Below, piece by piece: positions 9,598 to 22,099 of a stretch of DNA of 64,000 nucleotides. Under the pieces are notes generated by a model that saw only the letters and a list, made by a program, of their open reading frames with translations, did no database searches and was not told the origin of the DNA. The stretch is from contig NC_037265.1 in the NCBI RefSeq assembly GCF_000002425.4, forward strand, positions 14,767,293 through 14,831,292. The letters are read 5' to 3'. Position 1 is the stretch's first letter, and each line of letters opens with the position of its first letter. The position numbers and the translations under genes were made by a program. This DNA comes from Physcomitrium patens (taxonomy: Eukaryota > Streptophyta > Bryopsida > Funariales > Funariaceae).

Positions 9598-9764
9598 TAG
9601 AAGTAAGTGGATTATCTCACTTCTATTATTGTATTTTGAAGATTGTGGACTATCCATCTTTAAATAAAAAAATCTTATTTTCTAACACTGATCTTTTTTT
9701 TAAAGAGAGTGGATTATCCCTCTTTATGAGATTTATTTTTAGAAGTTGTGGATTACCCTCTTGT
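9598..9764 (+). other. Leader hairpin array, element 2
   Basis: Four short inverted repeats before gag: TAGAAGT/ACTTCTA (9598-9625), AAGAT/ATCTT (9639-9660), TAAAGAG/CTCTTTA (9701-9726) and a weak AGAAG/CTTGT (9741-9764). Each loop holds a GGATTA-type core: GTGGATTATC, GTGGACTATC, GTGGATTATC, GTGGATTACC. Confidence 0.7.
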
Positions 9765-9795
9765 AATTTAACTTTTGAATTCATTTGATTTGTCT

Positions 9796-10845
9796 ATGGA
9801 AGGAAAGATTATAGATGCTACTCTCAATGGAAGTGAGAATAGATTTGTAACTATAGCAGATCTTCATGAGCTTATCAACACTCTAAGAGTGAAAATCTCA
9901 CATATTTTCAATGTGAATTATAGAAGTACTATGCCTATGCCTATGGAAGAAGTTCAAAATCTACGGCAAAAAGTTATGCAATTGAAAGAAGTAAGTAGAT
10001 TAACGTTACAACCAATTCTAGGGAATTTTGCTTCTACAAGTATGACAGGGACAAGGATTAGTATGCTTGAGAAGTTTGATGGAACAAGATCAAAATTTCG
10101 AGGAACTTTACAACAAGTCAAACTCTATCTAAAATTGCATCCTTTCCAATATCTTGATGGATTTATCCAAGTCGGATTTATAGGCGCACTACTATCAAGA
10201 AGTGCTCTCTGTTGGTTTTCACTTTTAATGGAAAAAGATTCACGACTCCTTTATGATTTGAATTCATTTCTAGAAGTGTTTACGGCCACATTTGGAGAAA
10301 GTGATCAAGAACGAGAAGCAGAGATCAAGCTTCTATCCTTACGACAAGGATAACGATTAGCTACTACATATGCTACCAAATTCCAAAATCTTGCTTACGA
10401 CGTGGACTGGAACAACAAAGCACTTATCAACCAATTTTGATATGGATCAAAGGATAGCATCAAAGATTTGTTATTAACAATGCAAAAAGTAGAATCTTTA
10501 GAATAATTTATTACTCAAGCCATTGCATGTAATAATCGTTTAATTGAAAGGCATCAAGAACAAAGATTTAGTTGGAGAGGAACAAGTCTAGTAATAGCGG
10601 TAGCTCCGAAGTTTTCAGAAACGTATTCGTCAAAGATGAAACCAATGCAAATTGATATGATATGTTTAAGCCTTTCACGAAGTAGAAAAAGACTCGACGT
10701 CGCCAAAAGGTATTGTATTTATATTGTGGAGAAGCTAAGCACACTGCCCAATATTATCCAAAGAAGCAACACAATTACAAAATGACAAGCACAATTATTG
10801 AAGAAGATAGTGTGTCAAAAAATGAGTTTCTCCAGCTACAATAGG
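9796..10845 (+). pseudogene. gag of element 2
   Basis: The likely start is the ATG at 9796 (MEGKIIDATLNG); an earlier in-frame ATG at 9775 exists. The frame carries KFDGTRSKFRGT, a YLKLHPFQYLDGF segment and ALCWFSLLMEKD, then runs into a stop at 10351. Similarity continues with NNRLIERHQEQRF and, after a frameshift, a zinc knuckle reading YLYCGEAKHTAQYYP, in which the first and last Cys of the CX2CX4HX4C finger are Tyr. The gag frame ends at TAG 10843-10845. The changes to Tyr and the stops fit G-to-A and C-to-T decay. Confidence 0.85.
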
Positions 10846-13800
10846 GACCGTACGGCTAAAATCATGTGCAACACCTAGTAAAGGTCTTATCCTCTCCTCA
10901 GATCCCTCACCTTGTTTTATAATAGAAGTATATTTAAGACCTAATAATCACAAAGTCTTTGCCTTGTTAGATTCAGGAGCCTCATCATGTTTTATAGACG
11001 AAGATTTTGCCAAAAATCAAAAAATACCTTTAGTAAAGAAAGCTAAATCTGTACATCTAGAAGTCATAGATGGTCATTTGTTGTCTTCTGAAAATGTTAC
11101 CCAAAAAACTATTCCTTTAGATATAACAATTAAAGATCATAACAGCGTAGTAGTATTTAATGTAATAAAATCTCCCTCTAATCCGATTATTTTAGGATTA
11201 TCATGGATAGGAAAAATATAACTCTCAAATAGATTAGATTTCTCATAACCTTAATTTTCTTGATAGTATAATCCAAGATTGCATTAGCAAAGTAGAAGTA
11301 TGTAAGTCCAATATGTCCAAACTTTTAGTACTACATGTAAAAGCTTTCATGCATGCTGCAAAAGAAGGATCATCTTTTGCTATATATGCTACACCTATTT
11401 CTAAGGGTGAAACAACGGTGAGTGGTATTCCTAAGTAATATCAAGAATTCCAAGACGTTTTTGAAAAGAAGAATGTAGATATTTTTTCCGAGCATCGACC
11501 TTATAATTGTTCAATTGATCTACAAGAAGGAGCTCAATCACTATTCGGACCAATCTATAGCTTATCGCAGAATAAATAAGCTGCATTAAAGGAGTACATT
11601 CATGAAAATTAAGCAAAGAATTTCATACGCCATTCTAAATCTCTAGCCAAGGCTCTTATCTTATTTGTGAAGAAGAAAGATGGATCTTTACAAATGTATG
11701 TAGATTATTGAGGACTCAACAAGATCACCATCAAAAATATGTATCCTTTGCCTTTGATTTTAGGACTTCTTGACCAACTCAATCAAGCAAAGATCTATAC
11801 CAAAATAGATCTACGAGAAGCATCCAACTTAATTTGTATCAAAGAAGGAGATGAATGGAAGACTGCTTTTTAAATTAGGTATGGACATTTTGAATATAAT
11901 ATCATGCCTTTTGGACTCACGAATGCACTGGCCGCTTTTCAACATCTTATGAATGATGTTTTTCGTGAGTTTTTAGATGATTTTGTTATTTGCTATTTAC
12001 ATGACATTCTAATCTACTCTAAGAATACAAAAGAACATGAGCTTCATATTTGTCATATGTTACAGAAACTTAGAGATGCAAAATTATATGCCAAATTCAA
12101 AAAGTGTGTATTCCACACTACTTAAGTTGACTTCTTAGGATACATCATTTCCAATGAAGGCCTTATGATGGATTCCAAGAACGTTCAAACTATCATAGAT
12201 TAGAAGATTCCAGGAACAATACAAGATGTGCAATGCTTTTTAGGCTTTGCTAATTACTATCGAATCTTCATTAAGAATTTTTCTCAAGTTGTAGCTCTAC
12301 TTACACGTTTGACTTGTAAAGACAAACTTGAGTAGAATAAAGAAGCGGAAGCTTCATTTGATGTTTTAAAGAAGGAATTTATTTTTGCACCAATCTTATA
12401 TTATGTTGACTTTTCCAAGGTATTTTTTAAGGAAATAGACGTGTCAGATTTTGCTATAGGTGTCGTTTTGTCACAAATAGGAACAGATAACAAACTCCAT
12501 CTAATAGCTTTCTATTCAAGGAAATTTTCAGCAGTGGAGATTAATTATGAGATCTATGAAAAATAACTCCTTACAATCGTGGATTCATTTTAAGAACAGC
12601 GTCATTATCTAGAAGGCACCTCAAGTCCAGTTACCATGTATACAGACCATAAGAACCTCGAGTACTTCATGTCAGCACATGTCTTGAATCATCGTCAAGC
12701 CCGTTGGAACATGTCTTTATTTAGATTCAATTTGAAGATCATTTATCAACCTGGAAAAGAACAAGGTCTATCGAGTGCTCTTTCTAGACGTTCTTATCTT
12801 GTACTAAAAGAAGGAGATGTATCTTTTGATCAACCAAGATTAATTCTCTTAAAGCCCAAGCATTTTCATCTTCGAGCTATAAAATCAACATTGACTATTG
12901 ATTCAATATTTGTGAAGCAAATTCAATCAAGTATGTCCTTTGATCCTCTTATTTGGGATATCAAGGATACTTTTTCTAAGTCCCATAATACTTCTAAGTT
13001 TGAATTCAAGAATAATCTATCATATTTTGAAGGACGCCTATATATTCTAGAAGGTGAAGCCCGTTTACGTGTTCTTCAAGCTCATCATGACTTTCCAACA
13101 GCATGACACTTTGGGTACAATAAAACTTTGGAACTAATATCCAAGGATTTTTGGTGGCCGCAAATAAGAAAAGCAGTCAAAGATTTTGTACAATCTTAAG
13201 ATGTTCACTCGAGATTAAAAACTCCTCGTCATTGATCTTATGGACTTCTTCAGCCATTATCCATTCTAGAACAACCATGGTCTTCTATTTCTATGGATTT
13301 CATCACGGATCTTCCAATCTCAGGTTCTTTTGACTATATATTCATGATAGTAGATCGTTTTACTAAGATGGCATATTTTGTACTATGTACAAAATCTATC
13401 ATAAGTGAAGAAACAACTAAGCTTTTCATTATCAATATTTATCGCTATTATGGATTGCTAAAGAATATTATATCAGATAGGGGGAGTCAATTTATATCAA
13501 GATTTTAAAGAATCCTATTCAAGATTCTAAAGATAGATATAAAGCTTTCTTTAACTTTTCATCTTCAAACTGATGGACAAACACAATAGGTAAATCAAAT
13601 TTTGGAGCAGTATTTGAGATGTACCATCAACTATCATCAAGTTGATTGAACAACTCTTTTATCATTGGTAGAGTTTGCATATAATAATTTGATATATTCT
13701 TCCACTAAATAAATATCTTTTTTTACTAATTATAGTTATCATCTACATCTTCATACTTTTAACTTTTTAAAAGTTGATAATCCTATGACAAAAGATTTAG

Positions 13801-14340
13801 CAAATCGCTTGTGAGAGCTACATACAACAATGAAGATACAATTAAAAGAAGCTCAAGAACGAAAAAAGATCAACACTGATGTCTATCGTAAGGAGCAACC
13901 ACAATATAATATAGGCGACAAGGTATAGTTACTTTGTCGTAATATCAAGACTATTCGTTCTTGTAATAAATTAGATTATTGTAGGCTTGGACCTTTTCCT
14001 ATTTGTAAACAAATCAATTCTGTTGCCTATCGATTACATCTACCGGAGTCTATGGTCATCTACCCTTTATTTCACGTGTCTCTTTTGGAGCCGTATAAGA
14101 CAGTGAATATGTTGGAAAGAAGATAAATGCCACAGCTCATATAGAAGTGGATAATAATCAAGAGTTTGAGGTGAAAGAAGTCTTAGAATCAAGGTGGAGC
14201 CGAAATAGGTTAGAATATCTTCTTCATTAGTGCAGATACAATATTAGTGAACGCATATGGGAGCCATTAAAGAATCTTGCAAATGCAACAAAGAAAGTTG
14301 AAGCCTTTCATCAACGACATCTATAAAAACCAAGATAAAA
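10838..14340 (+). pseudogene. pol of element 2: protease, RT, RNase H, integrase, chromodomain
   Basis: Pol opens in the -1 frame across the gag stop (ATIGTVRL). Protease at about 10960-11220 has LDSGASSCFIDEDF intact. Reverse transcriptase is at 11640-12130: MPFGLTNALAAFQHLMNDVF is readable but the active site reads YLHD where YLDD is expected. RNase H at 12420-12800 keeps YTDHKNLEYFMS. The integrase core is at 13290-13700 with MDFITDLPISGSFDYIF and SDRGSQF. A chromodomain at 14160-14280 is broken by stops (EVKEVLES, NRLEYL, ERIWEPL). Several frameshifts separate the blocks. By family it would encode replication and integration of the element; this copy cannot. Confidence 0.9.
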
Positions 14341-14434
14341 AATAGCAAATCTTTGCTTTAAAAGAAAAAAGATCAAAGAAAAATAACATTCTACCTTCTA
14401 TCTTTCATTGTAGCTTCTATATATTTGTAATGAG

Positions 14435-14857
14435 ATGGAGCACCAACAAGCAGCAAATTCAACTCAAGAGCTTTCATTTGCGGACTTACCAGACAAGACA
14501 TTGTAATTGTCACAACCTTCAAGATGACAAAATGAAGATGAAGATCTTCAAGGACGACATGTCTTTCCTCAAATAGATGGCCAAATACAATGTATTTGAT
14601 ATCACGACCTTGGAAGAGAATCTTGATGGTAAGTGATTTTATTAGAGGTAGGAACTACTCTTAATAATGTTCCAAATGTTTTATTTGAAGGAAGTTATGA
14701 AGGCCTTATCAATGACCAAACAACAGGGTGGTCTTCTCGCCCTGTTATGGGACACTATAGATGGTTGAGAGGACCTATCAACCATCTTCGAAGAGAGCAA
14801 AGATCGGAGTATGTAGCAAATATAATTCACCATATCTTAGATTTTTTCAACATATGA
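14435..14857 (+). pseudogene. Extra frame downstream of pol, element 2
   Basis: A single frame of 141 codons from ATG 14435 to TGA 14857 with internal stops but no frameshift. It starts MEHQQAANSTQELSFADLPD and continues with LSQPSR, a YHDLGRES piece, VILLEVGTT and VPNVLFEGSYEGL. It ends GHYRWLRGPINHLRREQ, SEYVANIIHHILDFFNI. The same protein is present at 37631-38038 in element 3 and, more diverged, in element 1. Most internal stops stand where element 3 has Arg or Trp, so they fit CGA and TGG decay. No family recognised. It lies about 95 bp after the end of pol, so it would need its own expression route, such as reinitiation or a subgenomic RNA (inference). Confidence 0.75.
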
Positions 14858-14884
14858 AGATCGCTCCTCGTGGAACTTGTTCTA

Positions 14885-14905
14885 GAAGGGGAGGAGGGGG
14901 GATAA
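14885..14905 (+). promoter_or_regulatory. Polypurine tract of element 2
   Basis: GAAGGGGAGGAGGGGGGATAA abuts the 3' LTR, here with its first base at 14885 and last at 14905. Confidence 0.85.
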
Positions 14906-15453
14906 TATCACGGACATATATATTTACCTCAATAGTTATTTATATGATTAAGTAGAAGTAGATAAAATAAAATAATTTCATAAAGTCTTCTAGAGAAGCT
15001 TCTTAGAAGCTTCATAGATACAGTTTTGACTTTAGATGTGTTCATAGGTTAGAAACTAGGCCAAAAAGCTAACCATGTATTAGTAGCTTGTGGAACAAAT
15101 TACCTCCATATAGTAGCTTGTGGAACAAGCAAACCATGTGGCACATACATAGATAACTTACCTTACAAGATAAGACATGTGGTTAGCAAAGTCAACACAA
15201 GTTAGAGGTCCCATAGGACATCTCCACATAGCTGTTAGTTAGATAGTATATATGGAGGCAAGAATGAAGCCTTCTTTACTCTTGTCAATGACTTTCTAGT
15301 CTTAGTCTTATTTCAAGACTTTCTAGTCCTCTTGTTTTTGGCAATAGCCATTCTAGTTAATATTACATCATCTTTTAAATGACTTTTTAGTTCTTTTCAG
15401 TGATAGAAGAGTGTGTTGAGGATTCCTTTTCTTCGAGATTCATGTCCTTGATC
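14906..15453 (+). repeat. 3' LTR of element 2
   Basis: 548 bp, starting TATCACGGACATATA. The TATA box is at about 15246-15253 and the palindromic start region at 15257-15286 is partly decayed. Confidence 0.93.
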
Positions 15454-16348
15454 CTAGGGCCTTTTGAGGCACCTAGTCAAGTATGGTTTCAGTCCTTTTC
15501 TCTTAGTAAAATTTAGTATTGCATCTTTCTGTTCAGTTCAGTTCTGTTTTTTTTTTATTTTCTTAAATTTGTCTTACATATCCTATTCTATTTAGTTCCA
15601 TTTAGTTTTATTCTAGTTTGTTTTGTCATAATTTGTGATGAGGCTTTATATTGCAATGGATTAGAAGGATGTTGAATTTTTTGAAATAGACTGATCATGT
15701 TTCAATAAGTGCAATTGATTTCATCTTTTTTGGACTTGTTTTTAACTAAGATATTAAAAAGTGGGTAAATTTTGAATTTATATAAATAATTTGATCATTA
15801 TTTTTTGAGATCTATTTTGCTATAGGATTTATAATGAATTTGTTTAAGGTCTAGAATTTGGTTTAGAACTTAATTACGATTTTATTTATATTTGTCAATG
15901 GTTTATCTAGAATTTAGGATTTGATTAGGATTTGATTAAGATTTGACCTAGGATTTGATTAAGATTCAATTAAGATTTCAATTAGGATTTGATCGAAGAT
16001 TTATAATATTTATCATGCTATATTTGTTATGGAATGGTTGTGCTTATCAACCATCTACATTGTAAGCAATAAGCCTTAAGTGCCTTTATTCAATATATAT
16101 TAAGATATTTAATCTACACTTAAATAAAGATGAAGAAGAAGATGAAGTTCACGTCTTGTGTTTGAATAAAGAAGAAAAGAAGAAAGGAATGGTATCCATA
16201 TAGGGACAATGAAGATGGCAAGAAGATCTAAGACTTGTGCCAAGACAAAAAAAAGGAGTTTAGAGCAAAAAATTTGAAACTTTGGATGTTTATATAGACA
16301 TAATAGGTATGCATATAGTAATTTGGAGAGAACTTGTAGTCTAAGTCA

Positions 16349-16350
<2 letters not shown>

Positions 16351-16381
<31 letters not shown>
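16351..16381. repeat. (AT)n microsatellite
   Basis: About 15 AT units. Confidence 0.95.
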
Positions 16382-16386
<5 letters not shown>

Positions 16387-17705
16387 ATTACTAATGTACT
16401 ATAAATTAAAAATATATGTAAATTTTAATTTTTTATTATTTAAAATATATGGAAAAAAATAATTTTATTCAATTCAAATAAATCAAAAAAAATTTGATAT
16501 TTTTTAATATTTTTTTAATAATTATAGTAAAAAATTTAACTTACATAAAAGAATTTATTTTTTAAATTCTTTTCAAAATCTATGCTTAATATAAGTAATA
16601 ATATACATCTTATGTAATGAAATCAATAATAACATGTAATTGGTCAAATTCCAAAGTATATTTTTCAAATACAATCAAAAATATAAAATAGAGATAAATT
16701 TTATTACATATAAAAATAATTTTTTAGAAGTCAATATATTTGTTTATACATAATATTTTATTATTATTCTAATTTTATATCTTGTTCCATCTATTTTTTA
16801 AATCTTTTTTTTATGGCATATCATGTTTTTTTAATGTAGTTTTTTTTTTCTATAGAATTAAAAATATAGGACTAATTTTCTTAAAGTCACATATAATATG
16901 AGCAATTACAACTAAGAATCTATATATTTTAAAGCTTATTACTATTAATGGTTATTATAGTAAAAATTGAAATACTTTTATATAAATTAATAAAATAACT
17001 ATATTACATATATTAAGCTTCATATTTGTTTAGATCCATTTTTATTCATTCTAAATATATTAAATTTTAAATTTTAAATTTTATAATATATAATATTAAA
17101 AATATTAAAACTAATTCTAATTATTTATCTATAATTTTTTATTTCATTATTGATGAATTTTTTAATTTTTTATACATACTATCTTATCATGTATACTATT
17201 AATATATTGTCGTTCGTCTTTAAATTTAATAAGTTATAAATTTATAATAACTTCTATTTATCATATTAAATTATTATTATTATATAATTTATTTGTAATT
17301 AAATGCTTAAGGTCATAAAACAACAAAGATCATAGTAATAAAATAATAGATCTACTTAATAATTTATTATCTATAATTACATACTTATATACAATTTCGT
17401 TGAAGATATTTAAATGGTGTATAATTATGGTATTTTTTCTCATGCATAATATATAAAAGTTGTACTTTTGGTATAATCAATTTGACAGTGATTTTTTTAT
17501 GCTTATAACTTCTAATCTTATCTATAGCTTGGATCTTAAATTTTTACTGAAAACATTATAAAATATCTCATTTCTTATGTACAACCTATTTTATTTATAG
17601 TTCTATATTAAATGTCTTCTTATTCTTTATAGAATATTTTTGAGGATCTTTCTTATTAGCAATTAATTCAGTTCATATTCTTGTTTATATATAAAACTTA
17701 ATTGT

Positions 17706-17708
<3 letters not shown>

Positions 17709-17740
<32 letters not shown>
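17709..17740. repeat. (AT)n microsatellite
   Basis: About 15 TA units. Confidence 0.95.
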
Positions 17741-17741
<1 letters not shown>

Positions 17742-19085
17742 TTATTAATTGATTTTTTTATTAATTTTGTATTAGCAACAACCAATATTTTATAGATTGG
17801 GAAAGAAATTGATTTTATACAAAATTATCAAACTTAAGCCATTAATATCTAATTAATACAAGTGTATTTATAGCTTTCTTAAAACATACCAAAGCCTTTG
17901 GTATCTTTGCTTGTCTAATAAAAAAATGATTTTAGTATAATAAGATAAAATACGTAATTTTTTTAATAAGAGAGAAAGAAAAATAATATAATTTCAATTA
18001 TCTAATTTATCAATTTGAATCTATAATATATTAATAAGTATTTTTTAAATGTGTACTTTATTTTTATATTGATTTAATAATTTTTACTTATTATAAGAGC
18101 TAATAAATATTTTAAAATTAAACTCATATTAGTGGTATATATTTTTTCTGAAATAAGTTTTATGTCACGAAACTAAATAATATTAAAATAAAAAATATAT
18201 ATATATAATATGAAATATAATTTTTTTACAGAATTTCAAATATTAAAATATTAAAAAAAATTAAACTTTAATTGATAATTTGGTTTTTAAAATATTTTAT
18301 ATTTAATAAGGATCTTAAATTTTAATTTATTTGTTAGCACATATACAACATAATATGTAATTATTTTGAATAATATCAAAGTAGTTATTTTTAAATTTAG
18401 ACTACATTTATGGTTTGAGTAGTGATTAGTGCAAGACTATAAAAATGAATTTTTAATGATCTATAAATTTTTTTTATAACTATAATAAATATTACAAATT
18501 TCTGTTTTTATAAAATTAATCAAAATGGTTCTAGACTGTGATTTTTATGCCTAATTTTTTTTACAAAATATTTTTTTATTAATAAATATTTTTTAAAGTA
18601 TGTAGAATATGATACAAAGTGTAGTGCTTATCTTTAATAACATCTAATAAAGACTACGTCTTTGTTGCACAATTTCCACCAAAAACTTTTTTTCTACTTA
18701 TTTATATTTATTACTTTCTTATTAATTATTTTTCTAACCATCTTCTACTAAAAAAGTACTCTTGATGTGCCACAATAAAATTCAAGTTATAAAATAAATA
18801 TTACAATATAATCTATGTTATTACCTATTATATAGAGTAATTTTTTATTTTTAAAATTAAATAAATATGACATATTTTTATTAAAGATCTAACCAAAATA
18901 ATAATTTATTTTATAATGAAATCCTTATAATATACTATTTTAGAAATCAAGTTGTTTTCATTGCCAAGAAAATAAAAATTTGATATATTTTGTGATTTCT
19001 ATCTAAGAAATAAATTTTTATTAACAGTTTTTAAACTTTATAGTATTAGAATCTTTTTTAATTTAAATAAAATTACTTCTAATAT

Positions 19086-19086
<1 letters not shown>

Positions 19087-19122
<36 letters not shown>
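19087..19122. repeat. (AAT)n microsatellite
   Basis: About 12 TAA units. Confidence 0.95.
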
Positions 19123-19380
19123 GTATTAAATTTATTATTTAGTAATGTTTGAGTTAATTCATATCATATGCTTAAATTATTCTACTAATTAAATATTTTA
19201 TTTCTACATAATTCTTCTAAGATCAAAAATTTTATGCTTCAACATATTTTTTTCTATTAGAATTTTATAATATACATTTCTTAAAAAATAAGTAGGTGAT
19301 AATTCCAAAAATCTCATGACATCTTCTTATTAAAAGTTTTTTTTAGTTGAATTTAGCTTCAACATCACATTTGAAGGAAA

Positions 19381-19411
19381 AAATAAATAAATAAATAAAT
19401 AAATAAATAAA
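19381..19411. repeat. (AAAT)n microsatellite
   Basis: About seven AAAT units. Confidence 0.95.
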
Positions 19412-20289
19412 AATAAAGATGAACCTCAACAATCTACTTATTCAATATTTTTATTGAGTAGCACAATATACAAAATAAATACCACCTTGAACTATATATA
19501 CACACACAATCTGCAAATATTTTGAATCGATATGGATATAATTAATGACATAATATTTTATTTGAAATTTATGTAATTACTTCAATGGCTTAGTTTTTCA
19601 AACTGACTAATAAAAACAATCCAATATCCATTGCAAATGATACTTGAAAGTAGACTAATAAAACTATCTTTTCTTTTGCAAGCATAGTATGCAACTATTG
19701 ATTAGAGACCACTTGTTTTCTTTTCAATGGAAACAAACAAATGGCAAGTTAAAAAGTACAACTTCCAAAAAAATTGCAATTTAATTGCAACTTGCTAACT
19801 CTAATAAATCAAACAACTTATTTGTGAAGAATGGATTAAATTCACCTAACACTGATAACAATTTATGATGCCATTGCCTTTGCAAAGAAAGGAGATACTA
19901 ACAGCCTCCTTCTTTGTTTCATTGGTAGATAAATTTGGCATTAAAACACAAAATCTTCTAATTTTTTGACACACCACTAGTTTTAGTAGTAGAGCCAATA
20001 AATATTTTTAATCAACTTTGAAGATTAAAAAAAGTAAGTAGAGTAGTGCACTAATAAATTAGAAACCTTTTGATTTACCATACAAGATCTTTAGGTCTTT
20101 TTATGACCTCCTATGAAATATGGCTTATTACTTTAAGATAAAATTTCATGCCATTTTTACTTCTTTTTGACACTTCAAAGTATGGTTGGAGATATATTTG
20201 GAGCTTGTTTTTGAATTTGAAGCTTTTGGCTTTAAAACTTGTAGATTTGGAGCTTATAAAGTTCAAGCTTGAAAGATAAGGTGAGTTTG

Positions 20290-20690
20290 TTAGGCTTTTC
20301 TTTATTTAGTTTAATATAACTCACATATTTTTGTTAAATATTTTATAAGCTTGTAGTTTTTAAGTATAAAATTATTTGATTCTTATAGATGAAAATTTTA
20401 AAACTTCATCCATATATAACTTTTGTCAAAAAAATATCCAATATTTAAATATGGTGCCATTTTTGAAATGACACCTAACAATGAAAAGTACTATCATAAT
20501 AAGATTTTGTTTGAAGTGAGGATGCAAAAAAAAAAAAAAAATTATACAAGTCCAATAATTATTTTAAAAAATGAAGTTTAAACTCCAAAATCACACCAAA
20601 ACTTTGATTTAATATATCATTTTTATATGAAGTTTGTTTTTATTGATTTTGATTATTTTAAAAACCTTATAAGATCTACTTAAAATATTA
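20290..20690. repeat. Left terminal inverted repeat of the Harbinger-like element
   Basis: Pairs with 23370-23755. The clearest identity lies between 20390 and 20690; the outer part near 20290-20390 is more diverged. Confidence 0.75.
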
Positions 20691-20901
20691 ATATATAATC
20701 ATAAGATGAGATCAAAGCAAAATTAAAAGAAGGTCATGGTGGTGAGGATGGTAGAATTTAAAAAATGAAAGATGATCTTTGGTAGAGACTCAATTCATTT
20801 GTCATTATAAGAGGATAAATTTTGATAAATATAGGCTAATAACATGTGCAAATATCTATAGCACCAAAGTAATAGAAAATCATAGTATATAATTTGTGAT
20901 A

Positions 20902-20905
<4 letters not shown>

Positions 20906-20947
<42 letters not shown>
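20906..20947. repeat. (AT)n microsatellite inside the Harbinger-like element
   Basis: About 20 AT units. Confidence 0.95.
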
Positions 20948-20951
<4 letters not shown>

Positions 20952-22099
20952 TATATCAAATTCAAGATAAATAAAAATAATTATCACTAGATTTTTTAAA
21001 AATATATAATTATAAAGAATAAATATTTTATTATTAATTGAGTTATTTTTTTATGAATCCATTAGACAAATGAAACGATATAAGAAGATTTCTAATGACT
21101 CTATTAGATTGAACTATCTACCTAGCAATGTCAGAGTAATTTTTTAAAACCCTACAAGTTGTGGATGTTAGATGTATTCTTATTGACATGGAATGATGGC
21201 ACTTGTGATTGGTATATCTTAAAAATTCTTAGTTAATTTTTTAGATATGTAAATATTACATATCAAGATACTTTTAAATGTATTTTATAAATTAAATACA
21301 AATATATTTTGGCAATCTAATACTTAGTAATGATATGTTCGTGAATTACAAATTTTGATAAATCATCCATTACTTATTCTACCAAAAAAACAATGCTTTT
21401 AGTAGTGGAAATGATTAAGAGGATAATTGTCACAAAAAATCATAGACTTAGACATACAAAAGTTATAATCAAAGAAATTGCATCATCTTGATATGATAAA
21501 ACTTAAGTGTAAAAGAATATGTAGTGTCACTACTATAAGATGTGGTTATATAAATATTCTTTTTATTTTGAATGATGCCATAAAAAAATAGAAATGTCCT
21601 TCTGAATAGCCAATAATTTGAATCATTATCTATGATTTACTCATTTTAAGCATGTTCTATGATATTAAAAAAATATTGACCATTAAAAAATCAATTTTAT
21701 TTTTTATATAATTATTTTATTATTTATTTTCTTATTTTATTTTTATTTTAAAAATTTTAATAGTTGATCTTTTAAATATTTATATTTATTTTTAGTTTAT
21801 AAGTAATTATTATCTTTTTTGTGAAGATCATGCAACATTAATAAAGTCAATAATAGAGTTGTAATTGCTTCTATGGAAAAAACAACAACATCAATTGAGA
21901 TCTTAAAAATTTCAAAATACAAAAAGACAATTGAAGAAATTTTTCCTATCATTTATTTAGTTATAGAATGTCAACAAGTATTTTAAAAACTTTTTTTTAC
22001 AAGCTTAGAAAGAAGGATATATTTAGATCAAAATATATTCTTTATTATATCAAGCCACGCACAATTTATTTGTAAAAATAATTCTCAACTTTGATGATG

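Larger units (their letters stand above)
9011..15453 (+). mobile_element. Ty3/gypsy chromovirus, element 2, full length but decayed
   Basis: A complete element on the plus strand: LTR, primer site, leader hairpins, gag, pol, extra frame, polypurine tract, LTR. The LTRs are each 548 bp. They start TATCACGGACATATA and end near CCTTGACA (CCTTGATC in the right copy). The flanking pentamers CTAGC (9006-9010) and CTAGG (15454-15458) look like a target duplication with one change. Its coding region has many stops and several frameshifts, so it is more decayed than element 1. LTR and protein similarity place it closest to element 3. Confidence 0.95.
15454..20284. other. AT-rich intergenic DNA, no gene seen
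   Basis: No credible coding frame. Just after element 2, at about 15911-15990, GGATTTGATTA-like words recur. The rest is AT-rich with simple repeats listed separately. Confidence 0.6.
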
